From Pristionchus mayeri (taxonomy: Eukaryota; Nematoda; Chromadorea; Rhabditida; Neodiplogasteridae), in assembly GCA_036245805.1 (NCBI GenBank), contig BTRK01000005.1:14112984-14176983 (forward strand): DNA of 64,000 nucleotides, in the 5' to 3' direction. Position numbers and translations under genes: made by a program. Below are positions 45,867-59,300 of this stretch, piece after piece. The first letter of the stretch is position 1. Each line of letters opens with the position of its first letter. The notes beneath the pieces are model-generated. The model made no database searches and was not told where the DNA came from. It saw only the letters and a list, made by a program, of their open reading frames with translations.

Positions 45867-46925
45867 AACAGGGAAACAAAGAAAAAGATACAACATGATT
45901 GGGACATCACTTAGCATGTTCTGTTCACGTTTGCCATGAGTGTCTATTATGTTAATCAATGATCCTTTTCAATTCGAATACAATGACATATTTATAGTCG
46001 CTAAAAAGTCTATGCACAACTCTAGTGCGATTCAATATTACCAAGCAGGTTTTCTCACATATCATGTCATTATATTGTGCCTTTAAATCTTCTGTGATTT
46101 TAAATTGTAATGCACCTGTCCGAAACACATGCTTGATTGATTGATTGATTAGTCACCAATATACGCAAGAGACTAGTGACTCAATCCTCCTCTGGCGGAG
46201 ACAATGGCCATTGCATCTGCACTATACTCTTAGTCATCTAGAGGAAAAGAGGAAAGGATCAGTAGATCTTTCTGCAGATTTCGCTTATCGGAAGCGGTAA
46301 GAAGAAGAAATGGTGCAAAAGTCTAGGCGACATGTCGGGGCCTAGACTGAACCCGCTCAATTTAAAACTAGCCTAATATTCTTCTCCCGCAATCATCTCG
46401 ACTTTTAGAAGAACGCATGTGAATCATACCTACTGAGTTCACTATGCGCAACAAAGAGTTATCTGAACCGTGAAAATGCCTTGAAATATTGCTCAAAATT
46501 CAGCAGACAAAGCGGAAACAAAGCGGTTGTGAGTCAACCCCTTTTTATACATCGAAAGCATTGAAACGGGCATGTGCGGGTCGAGTCGGTGAGTTGAAAA
46601 AGAAGAGTTATCACCCAGGGGTACATGCTACTTTACGACGGAGATAAGATCCAGTGTAGTCCGTAGTAGTCAAACACTTCCCTGTAACCTTATGGGTCGA
46701 TCCGTGATTTTCTACCAAATTTTCCCTTACCATATGATCAATAACTTTCGCTTTCATCATTCGAAATGGGTACACGAGCACTCAAATCGATTTCAGGAAT
46801 TATTTTGTCTTGCTGTTGACAACGTTCACGAACCTGAACTATGGTTGATCAAATGCTTCCAGCCTTACTCGTCTTCATATTTTTTGTCTGATCGGCGAGA
46901 TACAACACAAAATCGTGAAAATGAT
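45867..46925. other. Intergenic stretch, no kinase exons
   Basis: Searched for the conserved kinase exons found in the neighbours ([13 protein letters not shown]); none is present. No other gene is evident. Confidence 0.5.
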
Positions 46926-47090
46926 TCCTCCCACTGCAAACAAGAGTCCTTCCCTCCATCCTCACGAGATTTGCCTCTTCTCCTTCCCTCTAATCGGCTC
47001 AGGCGATAAGAATCAGGGCAGTGATCCTCTTTTCGACGCCTTTCTAACGCCCAATTGATTCCATTTGCTATTACGTGTCATCTCAAGAAG
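46926..47090 (+). promoter_or_regulatory. Conserved upstream block with GATAAG, two-CTLD kinase
   Basis: 165 bases nearly identical to 61563-61728, starting CCTCCCACTGCAAACAAGAG and including TAATCGGCTCAGGCGATAAG (GATAAG 47005-47010) and CCAATTGATTCCATTTGC. About 300 bases before the ATG. Confidence 0.5.
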
Positions 47091-47302
47091 TTTCCCATGT
47101 GCTCAATTTTGCTAGTTTTGCTCACGTATTCTTTGCTCGTGCTCACTTACTCTGTATGTTTTTGTTCGGCATAGAATTGATTTAATTAGCACTATTCTGA
47201 ATGTAGCACTCTGTTGAAACTTACATTTAACTGAAAATTTGATGCCGTTTCATGCAAGCAAGATGTGTCCCTGTATTTCTAATGAGTGCTTCAGATCCAT
47301 GA

Positions 47303-50300
47303 ATGTCGCTGCATATTCAATTCGGTAGCTCCCTTCTCCTCCTCCTCCTCTACGCGCTGGTGATGGGCAGTGCTTGCACCCAAGACACGACCAGCACCGC
47401 CTCAATTTTCGGGTACAGTTTGGAATTCGAGCTCTCTTCATTCTGCACACTCTCTCACCATTGGAGAGAGTGTGCAAAATGATTAGACCGTAACCCGAAT
47501 TGGCCTTATAGTTTTGGGACGTCACCGGCGTCATCTTATGATCCATCGGATTATTCAACCACAGCCCAACCGAATGACAAATTCGATCAAGACAATGGTG
47601 CGGATCCTTGCCTTTGCTATTGCAGGAAATGGAAATTTGTTCACTAAAGTGCAGAAAAAAAGAGCACGTGGAGTAACCAACTTTTGATTCCAGTGAGTGT
47701 TTCCTCCACAACAACCAACGATTACTTCCAGACTACGACTGAGGATCCCGAACGGTAGTCCTAATAGTATTTGACGAGCCATTCTAAACATATCATCAGT
47801 ATATTATTAAGAGACCGTCCACGAGAGAACGGGGCAACTGGACAGGGGCCACGGTTGGTCAAAAAATGAATAATTCCAATACTTTTTTCTTGAAGTGACC
47901 ATCCAAAGTTAGGAACACAGGCACTATTAGCTAAGGTTCTAAGTCGATTTTGAAAAAAGTTACAGTACCCCTGCATATTGCGGGTCGAAAATTTTGATAT
48001 CTCAGAAGTTAACGAGATATATATTTTCTGGCGTGTTTTCACTCGTAGAAAACGAATTTCGACATTAAAGAAGCAGACGATGTGAACCAAAAAATCTACA
48101 ACCAAAAAACCGATTTTTTCGAACGAAATCGCTATATTTCGCTCTCACAAAAATTTACTTGGTGATGGGGGCATCTCTAGATAGTATTTTCGGAATCTAC
48201 ATGTCTTTCTGAGTTTTTCCACACAATTTCAGAATTTTAAAAATAGCCCTTTCCTCTTTTCTATGGGCCTAAATGCCGCCAACTATGCAAAATTCGCAGG
48301 CTCGATAATATAAAATTGTCAATTTTGCGGCGGATTGTGCTACTTTAAGCATGACATTCCATGTTTATGCTTAATTCAACATTGTTAGCGTCTTAGTGAA
48401 CCTTTTGAAGCAATATTTCTTAAAATTTCAAACCTTGAATGTCGAATTTTAGATTTCATCAGTCCAAGGGGTTCATTTTCGAGATTTACGATCGGATTGC
48501 ACATGTATTCACTTATAATTAAATAACTTGCTCATTTTGTCATGTATAGTGTTGTTGAGCAGTAATACATGTAATATACGATACACAGCTAACTGAAAAG
48601 ACAAAAAATATCAGCTTTGTCATACGTTCACGTTATAAGGACTGTATAACAACAGCTAATCATAATTAATTTTGCATATGTTAATGAATAAAATCAATGG
48701 AGATGATTAAGTGTACTTGGTTAAAGATAAAATGTGTCAGTGCATGTGCAATCCGATTGTAAATCTCGAAAAGAAAAGCTATGAACTGATGAAATGTAAA
48801 CTTCGATATTCAAGGTTTGAAATTTTTTAGAAATATTGCTTCAAAAGGTTCACTAAGACGCTAACAATGTTGAATTAAGCATAAACATGGAATGTCATGG
48901 TTAAAGTAGCACAATCCGTCGCAAAATTGACAATTTTATATTATCGAGCCTGCGAATTTTGCATAGTTGGCGGCATTTAGGCCCATAGAAAAGAGGAAAG
49001 GGCTATTTTTAAAATTCTGAAATTGTGTGGAAAAACTCAGAAAGACATGTAGATTTCGAAAATACTATCTAGAGATACCCCATCACCAAGTAAATTTTTG
49101 TGAGAGCGAAATATAGCGATTTCGTTCGAAAAGTCGGTTTTTTGGTTGTAGATTTTTTGGTTCACATCGTCTGCTTCTTTAATGTCGAAATTCGTTTTCT
49201 ACGAGTGAAAACACGCCAGAAAATCTATATCTCGTTAACTTCTGAGATATCAAAATTTTCGACCCCAAGATGCATGGGTACTGTAACTTTTTCAAAATCG
49301 ACTTAGAACCTTAGCTAATAGTGCCTGTGTTCCTAACTTTGGATGGTCACTTCAAGAAAAAAGTATTGGAATTTTTTGACCAACCATGACCCTACCTCTT
49401 TTTCTCATGGACGGTCTCTTAATATGAACAACGATTACATATTTGCATAGTTTTTACGTCCTTTTATTTGTGATACGAATTTTGTTAATCAAAACAAATT
49501 GATTAGGTACGTGTGCCCAGATGGATTCAAGCAGCTGACGATCGATTGGTGCTTCCATTTTCGCTTTGACATGGACAACAGACTGAATTTCGAGGTAAAT
49601 TATCATCGCTAAAAATTAAACGATTCGCTTTTAAAATTGAGTCTTAACCAGTCGTTCATTTCAGGAATCCCAGGACTATTGCGAGAAGAAAGAGGCGATA
49701 TTACCGGCGATCACTTCAGTCGATGTCAGTTTACCTCATAGTTTATTGTTTCTTCAATACTCCTATGAACCAATTTGCATGATTCCAAATGTACTCAGGT
49801 GACGTCAGCGTTGATGCTGGAGCGTACGAACAAGATGGGCCTCTCACCCTTTGAGGCATTCTTCATAGGATTGGGATGCAATGTTACTGGGGGTAGGACA
49901 TTTGCGCAACGGAGCGCCGTTCGATGAATAGGTGGAGTTAAAACTTGGGAGTAGTTTCATTGTAACTAGTATGTGATACTCTACAATTAAATGTTAAAAT
50001 CTCAATGTCAGGCGATCACGAGTTTCACTCGTCACTAGAGTGCGCAATTCGGGGCGGGTAATTCGGCATTGGACCGCTACCCGCGAGCGGTGAACGACGA
50101 ATGAGATTACCCGAGAACTCTCTCAGAAAGCAATCAATTATCCGACATCTCTCTCTGAAATCGATCAATTACCCGAGATAGTCGACGAAAAAAATGTACA
50201 AACGTTCGCTTTCTCTGCTAAATTAGATTGTTTAGCAGCAACACAAACTCCGCTAGCAATGATATTGAATATTTGTTACTTCTGTAGACTCTTTTCCTAA

Positions 50301-53300
50301 AAAATATAAAAATGAGAGCAAAGCCTAATGGTTGTAACCACTCGGACATAATTATGCTAACAGCTCTCTTACTTCCTCGCATCATAGGTGGAGATGTCAG
50401 TGCCCTTATACGTCAGAATCTTTACTATAGCTTCATTGAAGTCGAGTGATATCTAGATATGATAGTGGTGTTGCGAGCATGCTTTCCATCGCTAGATGAT
50501 AGAGGAAATATCTATGAGATCCCAAAGAGAACCAATAAGTTGCAAATAGAATCCCAACTGCGTAACCATTTGCGAATATTCTGCGATCGAAACAGTGGTG
50601 AAGCGCGGGAAGAGCGGAAACCGACATTCCCCCCCCCAATGACCTACCAGTTATGGGGGCGGTCAAAATCACTTAGGGACATAACAGTAACTATCGTAAC
50701 ATATCGTATTCCTGGCTACGGTATATTCATTTGAGATTCATTTGAAAACTCATAAAATATTTGACCCACGAAACTGAATATGGAACTTCGATACGGTCGT
50801 TAGTTTATTGTCTTTCTCATGTTCCGGTCGGTTTTTGTCCACATGCCTCTTACGTCAAACCACAATTCAAAGCCTTTTTCTGAGCTAGTCGAGAACATGC
50901 TCGACTTATTTACAAGGCTGGAGTACCGTAATATTACAATACCCCATCACCTACCGTAACCAGATCACTGGGTCAAATATTAGAATTATCTGAATCACAA
51001 AATGATGACGACATAGTCATGGGGAATAACAATTTACGGCAGAATCAGTTTAACATCGAATGGGAATTTTTTTAAATATCAGGTTGGTGCAAAAGTCTTG
51101 CGGTTTTTTGTGTCCGTACTTTGAACTATCATAATTCTTTTGTCACAAACACAATGACTAACAAACGTAGCAGTGTTTAGAGGTATGTTTGTACTTTACG
51201 TCCATACATTTCAATCAATCCGATATTGCGATCAACGCGATAAATTATAATGAACACAATTGCGATTGATTCTCAAAATTTTGCATTGAATGTATTTTAC
51301 TAGATATTTGCTTGCAAAATTCTCGAAACCTGATAATACTAATGTCTGGGAAGTATCTCGTATACCCTTTCAAATAATATGTTTCAACTGTGTCTCGATT
51401 AAGATTGGACCGAATTTCATGCTATTGAAAAAATGCTGTCGATTCTGGTTACATGAAACTTGTTCAGATTTTTTGCATCGACGACCAGGCATATAGGCTC
51501 CACTATGAGTGCGCTTTATTCACCCACCAAGAGGCTTCATACACAGAAAAAATATTGGCGCCTTCATCTTTCTCGTTTCAGAAAATTTGAATTTCTAATT
51601 TTTCAAAAATATGCGAAATCAACATAAAAATTCAAAATGTAGTCATTTACAGTTCAATGCATTCCTCGAAAGGATGCAACTTCCATCACCCATGAAAAAA
51701 AGTATGTATAGGGTAAAGATGGGAGCTTAATATAACCACCAGGAGTTGAGCATTCATGCTTCAGAGGAAACAGAACATTGAGAAATGTGTCGTTTTCGAT
51801 GGATAAATTTTCGCAATTTTAACTTTATCCTGCTCTCGTCTCTCCGATTGGGCAATGCTGATACGGTGCGCATATGAAAGAGTATGCAAGGCCTCATTAG
51901 TAATTAGCATACGGAAGGTCATCGGTTAAACTGAAAGGAGGATGGAAGGCAAAATGTCAAAAAACCGCAAGACTTTTGCACCAACCTAATAATTGGGAAC
52001 TGAACCCAAGGAACTGAATCTGACCCAAGGAACTGGTTACGATTGATGATGGTGGTAATTTAGTAATGATTGAATACGGTAGTCCCAACTTGTAAAAAAG
52101 TCTCATAAGCGAGTTATGCTCTGTTGCCGTTTTGGTCGGTGCCCCTTTGTCCTTCATCCAGCTCAATACGTCATTAGCCGGCTTCTCAACGAAATGGGAA
52201 TGCCTAGGAAACCGATTAAGATTAGGGAAAATCGAAATCGTTGAAGAGTAAAACAAAATCAGCAAAGCAATTCGTATCTGAAAGGCGGAAAACGGACGAT
52301 CCACCCACAATAAACGCGAGCAACCGTTAGGCGAGAGCGAGAGCAGTCGAAATGATGAGAAAATGATCTCACGATCTCAATAAAATGGAAAGGAATAGTC
52401 AAAATCGAGCATTAACGCGACAATGCACATTCACTATCTCGGGTAATCGATCATTTTGCACGATTACCCGAGATAATTCTCCCTTTCATTCTTCATTCGC
52501 GGGTACCCGCGGTGTCGGGTAGTGTTGGATTTCGAACTCTACTCGTCACCAACGACCAGGGGGTCATGGTTCAAAATTGAGAATTTAAGTAAAAACCATG
52601 ATTAGATAAACACCAAATGACGAAGCCAATATATACCCATGTTACCGGGATACATTGGGTACAGGGGCATTTGAATCTCAATTGGTCACGGTGCTCTGTG
52701 CTTATCTAGCCATGAATATCAGCTCAAATTCACAATTTTGGACCATGATCCCCTGTTCGTTCGTGACGAGTAAAATTCATGATCGCATGGCAAGGAGATT
52801 TGTATATGTAATTGTAGAGTAGCACACATTAGTTACAATGATACAAATCCCAAGTGGCTAGGTTAACTTCCCATCAAACGGCGCTCCGTTGCACAAATGT
52901 CCTACCCCCATGTTACTCGCTATGGTGAGTAGAAGAGATCTATTGTGTCACGTTTTGGCCATCATATGATCAAAAAAGTCATGAATGGAGCACTATAATC
53001 TACAACGATGATCAGAAAATATTAGGAAATACACAACTTCAGTGTTTCCGCATACTTGGATGTGGATTGACGGGCCCGATTACGACCCGAGCGATGCATT
53101 TTTTGGCAGACAAGGAACGGGTCAGAATCGAAAACTATTCATAAATTCCGGAACTATGTCGGATGGTAACCTACTGGACGATAACCAAAAATGGACCCTT
53201 CTGTAGAGCTTTCGCATAATCATTTTTGACACATGGGGAACCTACTGTGAAAGTACTACAGAAGGGTCCATTTGTTAGTTATCATCCAGTAGGTTACCAT

Positions 53301-56300
53301 CCGACGGTGATCATCCGACCTAGTGGATAAATTCCATACGGCACTTATGCAGAATACAGGACCAAGGTAAGTTAGTCATTCGGACGTTACTCATCTAAGA
53401 TAAGGATCAAAACTAAATGGGGCTGAGTACTCCTCCCTAATTCTAACCATAGTTTACTGCAACATCCAAAAAGAAGGTACTACAGCAAGTCTATAGCATG
53501 TCTACCGTTAGTCTGCTTCTTCATCTACCGACTATTTCAGACTCCGAGTACTGCGATCGTTTCCAGCCTCCCTACGTCTTCGACAATTTCGGGACTTGGC
53601 AGGATCAAAGCAAGTACTTCGAGCAGAATCTCGTCGTGTGTGCGCAAAGGTTTGATGTATACACTACTTACTATGGTTGGCCAAACGATGTTGAGTTGTT
53701 AATCGTTACTTGCCTCTCTAACGCATATTGCGAAATTAGGGGAAGGGGGCAGCGAATAGCTACGCGGCACCGTATGGCCTACCCTATTATACTCCTCACG
53801 TAATATACTCCCAACTATAGTACTATACTCCTCACCTACTATACTCCCTACTATACTTCTCACATGGTCTACCCTACTATACTTACCATATGAACAAAAT
53901 CCTTCTGATATATACGCTTGTTACCACAGACATTTTTGCTTTCGATGCATATCTTTACTCTTATTTGGACCTGTTGTAAATGTGTTTCGGTAAAATACCA
54001 AATACAATTATTTATCACTTCAGACAGTAGTGCATAGGCTGAGATCCACCAATGGGGCCCAACCGGCAGATATCGCTTCGAAATATCTTTGCATTTTTCC
54101 AGACCGAGAGGCTACTCCCCGCCCGCTCCGATCAATTCACCCTGCATCGACGATTGGACACAACTGCCCGGAGGACAATGTTACCGACTGGTGAGAACCG
54201 ACTTCTCTTCTCACATACGCAATCGCTACGTACACAAATGTGACTGCGACATCGTTTTTATTTTTATTTATAGTCATTGTCAGAACAAAGTTCTTATCCA
54301 GACAAGCGAGTTCCAAGAGAATATTTACTCCGCGGAAATGGCATGCCGCAACAACGGAGGACATCTGCCATCTATCCACAGCGCAGAGGTTAGCTTTTTT
54401 TGTATCACAATATTTCATTCCGTACTGATACTGCAAGTTCATAAAATGACTCAATTTATTACAACTTTTATCTATATAATTTCACTATGATTTGAAGAGA
54501 AAACTGTTACAAAATATTCAGAAATGCGAATCCAATACGATTGCAGCAGACCAATATCATCCAGGGCTATCTAACCGGAAGGAAATATCAGAATACTCAG
54601 TTCTGGATCGGACTGTACTGCACATGGGACGGTATGTCTCATATTCGCACAACTACAGCACCTCCCATGCACTCGCCACTATAACACAGTGCAAGAGGTT
54701 AATGCCGCAAATCGTTTCTACGGAAACATGAGCAAGTTTCAAGCTGCGAAACATCGATTTTTCTCGAAAATGGTTCTCACCCGATCGGGTGGCCCGACTT
54801 CGAGAGTGAATGGTCGAGGGGCTCGACTGGACCGCCCGACTCAGCCCTAGTTGTCTGGCGAATGCATTAGAGCAATTCCAATGTCTTTCTTTCCATTGTC
54901 AATTCGGTGGAGAAATATAAGCTACCGGATGGTGAAGTTGTATTTTGCGCCTGTTAGTCATAATCCGCTGGCTCGATCACGCATGATGAATTTATGTTTC
55001 TGTGCTATTTCGTTTCGCTTATTTACTTTTTATGTTAGATTTCGAATACAAATTTTCATTTAAATGAAAATTTTTTACTACTAAAGTTGTAAATTGAAAA
55101 GCAAATAATAACCTCATCATGCGGGATCGAACCAGAGGCTTTTGTCAAACAGGTGCAAAACACAACCACTTCACCATGCGGTAGCTAGCAGTAGCGCACC
55201 AAAATGACAATGGAATGTAGGACGATGGAATTTCCCTAGTGAAATCACAAGACAAGTCGGGCCGAATCGGGCTTAGTCGGGCCGTGTCGGGCCAGTCGAG
55301 CCGCTCGACTCTTCACTCTCGATGTCGGGCCACGGGTTTCGAACCAACTCGGGTCAACATGCGATGTTTCCCGAGTCGGGCCCTCGAATACCGGCCTGGC
55401 TCGATTTTACCAACCGTAGGACACACTCTCTTTAAGTCGCGTGCTATCCCCCTTTCCCTGTGCTTTCCCTGATATGGCTCCAGTCAACTAGCTATAACTC
55501 GGTTCGGATGGAAGATATCAATGTGAAAATTTCGGAGCTTCTTATCGTTGTGCAGCTCTAGGTCATGAATATGACATCTTCAAAAAATGAATGTTGTCTT
55601 TACTCCTCCTTTAACTGGCCATCGACAACAACCATCCGTGCTCCATCTCAACGCAGGCGCAGTGAACGCAATGTATTTGCGATTCCTGGGTGATGAAAAA
55701 CCATATTGACGGACCAGCTCAAATTGGTCAACTTTATTTCCGTGTGAGAGAGAATTGTAAGATTCCTATCCTATCATCGTAGAAAAAATGCAAAAACATA
55801 TATATTCCGTCCGGGAACAATGCGAAGAACATGAAAATCGATATCTTGTTACTTGAAACTTGCTCGTATTTCCACAAAAGCGGCCCGAATGCCGCCTTGG
55901 CCGCATATGGGCAATGCGATTAGCATGTTATGTATTCCACACATGGAATTTGCATAAAATAAGTTCTAACAGAAGATTACGAGACAGTAATGGGCCGGAT
56001 CGGCAAGCGCATATGGAGTGACGGGTCGCCGTATGATGCTGATGGCTACACCAACTTTTTGTCGCCTGATGATGGTGAGAATGTATTGTCCTTAGAGTTC
56101 AGGAAAATTCATAGGTAACTGGGCAACGAACAACATATAAATGACGTTGGACTAATTTAAAAATGATCAAAAAATAAAGTTCGTCGCTGCCGGGAGTTGT
56201 TAGTAGCATCGGAAATTTTTAGTTTTTGACTATGATCTACGCTATTACTTCAGGGGCAAGAGAGCTATGAGCTGGTACAAAAATTTAGTTGAGATGCCAC

Positions 56301-59300
56301 AAAAAATGGAGAATGTTATGCATGATTTTTTTTCTATAAAGGATGCATGGTTTGTTTTCCAAAAAATGGTGATCGTTCATTGTACTTGTAGTTCATCGTT
56401 TATTTTCTAGTTTGTTAGCCAACAAATATGAACTAAAGACGAGCACAAATCGGCTTATTTTTAGATACGGACAGGTGTAATGTTGGCTTGGTCGACACAT
56501 TCGTCTACAATGGAGCCCTCAAAGGTGCGATACTAGCATTACTACGAACTTTATAATGGAGTGGAACTACATTAATCCCAGTTGATTCAAAAGTTAAATG
56601 TGTGGTAATGATAGTTCGGCCCTTTCCAAGCTCAAAAAACATTGGATTAGCCAGATAAAAGATGAGTTATTTCAGGTAAATGGCAGAAACAGAAGTCCAA
56701 CTGGACTGTGTTAACATTGATGTGCATTAGACCGTGAGTTTCAAAGAATCACGCTGGAAGAGCAGGCTCCAACCCAATCACAGACATTTCAGAGACCCCG
56801 AGCCCATACCATCCACTACACCCACAACTACCAAGAAAACCAGTAAATCCGAATACTGAATTCATTTAAATTGTATTTTTTCTCAGCAACAACGGCCCGA
56901 AGGACTACTCAGCCCATTGAAACCACAACCACATCTGTCGATGATGAAAGGAATTCTGATACGACTGATGACTATAGTAGGCCCTATGGAAGTAGAATGG
57001 TGCAATTGGTAGTATCTCAGCTGATCCAACTACTGAATCAGCCGACCATACTACCGAACACACAACCGTAGGTACTACGACGACTACCAGTGAGCCGACG
57101 ACAACCTCTCACATCAGTCGGTAATGCTCAACGACGATAAAAATATCACCTTTGATTTGAATATTTCGAAGTCAAATTTTCGTACATCTACAAAAATGTA
57201 ATATACTAAACAATTTTCAGGAAAACGTTTCCGGGGTGAGTAATACTAAGAAATTACTGAGGAAAAATGTTACTTTGGTGTTAACCCTCGCAGAAGCTGC
57301 AAATCCGTTATTTTCAGTCACGCGCTAACCCAACTCGAGCTGATTCTGATCATCATGCTCGCTTCGATTACTCTCACTGTAATCATCGTGATTATGCTAT
57401 ATTTTCTGTGCAAGCGGATCAGAAAAGAGCGAGTTCAGGAGATCGTCAGCAATGTGAGTGATTCTCTTTCGGAAAATTAAATTTAGTTGCATCACGAATA
57501 TGAAATATCCAATTACAGATGCAGAAATTTACAGATCTTTCTGAAAATTCGATTTTGATCGTGTCTTGAAGAAAAGAACAATAAATTAAAATACAACAAA
57601 ATCAATTTACAGATGCAAAAGCGCTTCTCCCGCTCGAACACGAACGCAATTGTTCGGTAACGAAATTCATTCTGTGTTGATAAAAAATTCTTTTAGAACG
57701 GACGAGTGGGAGATTAAGAGGCAGTTCGTTGGCATCGATTACAGTCGACAGTTGGGCCGAGGCGCATTTGGAAGCGTATATCTAGGTAACGATAAGGCCC
57801 GAAGGCGGTCAAAAGCATATCCGTTAATTCCAGGCAGAGTCTTCCCCGGGAACATCCCCGACATGGCAGTGCGAACTATTCTTCAGCTGAACACACTGAA
57901 GAAGGGCGACAACTTCGTAGCTGTGAAGATGCTTCATGGTTAGTTTTTTAAAGGATTAAAAAATTGAATGTTTAAAAAAATTGCAGAAACAGCCGATCGT
58001 CAGGCCTCTACTGAATTCATGGAAGAGATCGAGGTTATGAAGCAGATCGGATTCCATGAACGATTGGGTAAAGCTTATTGTTGTGAAATAACATAAACAC
58101 GGGAAAATAGTAGAAAACGGATATTTAACGGCCAAAAGACTAGTACAAAGTAGAGTACAAAGTACAGGTATATCGAAGAGATAATAAGGGAAACAAGGAT
58201 AATTCAAGGGGATCATTTTTAATAATTTCTTTGTTATTTAGTCAATTTGCTTGCCTGTGTGACAGAAACAGAGCCACTTCTTCTAATCGTCGAGTACTGT
58301 TCGAATGGAGATTTGCTCAAGTTTATGAGGGGAAGGTCTGTTGCTATTCTATTATGGGCCCTTTATGGTCGCAAAAAGCTGAGGGGTCACTCTTTTCATT
58401 TCCCGAACTCTCTCGACCGGTTAACCGGTGTCTAAATTACTGGGAAGACATATGTTTCTCAACATTTCGATTGACTTCTTGATCATACCCGATTTGTTTT
58501 ACTATCTACTCAGCATCGCGCAAGAACAAAATTAGAAGCTCAAAACTGCAGGAGGGCCTTCATGCTCAAGCTCAAGGACACAGTTGGTGACTCGATCGCC
58601 GGTCGTCACTCGATCATCACCCAACGACAACAGTTGATGTTCGGCATCCAGATCGCATATGGAATGGTTAGGATTTTAATGAACTTGTAATTGTTGGTCT
58701 CGATTGGCATGAGTGTTCATGAGGAATTGGAAAATTCGATTGTTTTTCATTGAAATGTGTGAAAAATCAATTTTTCGCAAATTTACCACAATAAATCCGT
58801 GATACCAACGAACTTTTTACTGTTTGGTTTGTTTTTAAGAGAAAACCCTAGCGTATAGTCTACACCACAACGTTAAGTTATAACTCAAGTCATTTTTACT
58901 CTGCTGCTCTTTTCAGGAATACCTATCACAGCGTGGCTTCGTCCATCGGGATCTCGCCGCGAGGAACATTCTCGTTGATCAGGTATTTATTTCACAATTA
59001 TTTTCAATAAATTGCGCATTTTAAAGAACGAAACGTGCAAGATTGGCGACTTCGGACTGTGCCGAAGGATGGGAGAAGATACAGAGCAATACATCTCTCG
59101 AGTGAGCATGGCAAAGCAATTCTTAGTTTTTTTTAAAAACCGATGTGAACACGTCATTATAGTACACACTAGCAACTAATTATTTATTATTAATTACTCA
59201 TTAATTACTATTGATCTCTTCCAGGGCGGTCGTCTACCGTGGAAGTGGATGGCTCCCGAGGCACTCGAACGCTTCTACTTCTCCGTTGAGAGTGATGTGT

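Noticed and set aside
47250..47714. 154-residue minus-strand open frame
   Set aside because: Antisense shadow of the signal-peptide exons of the two-CTLD kinase; no independent support.
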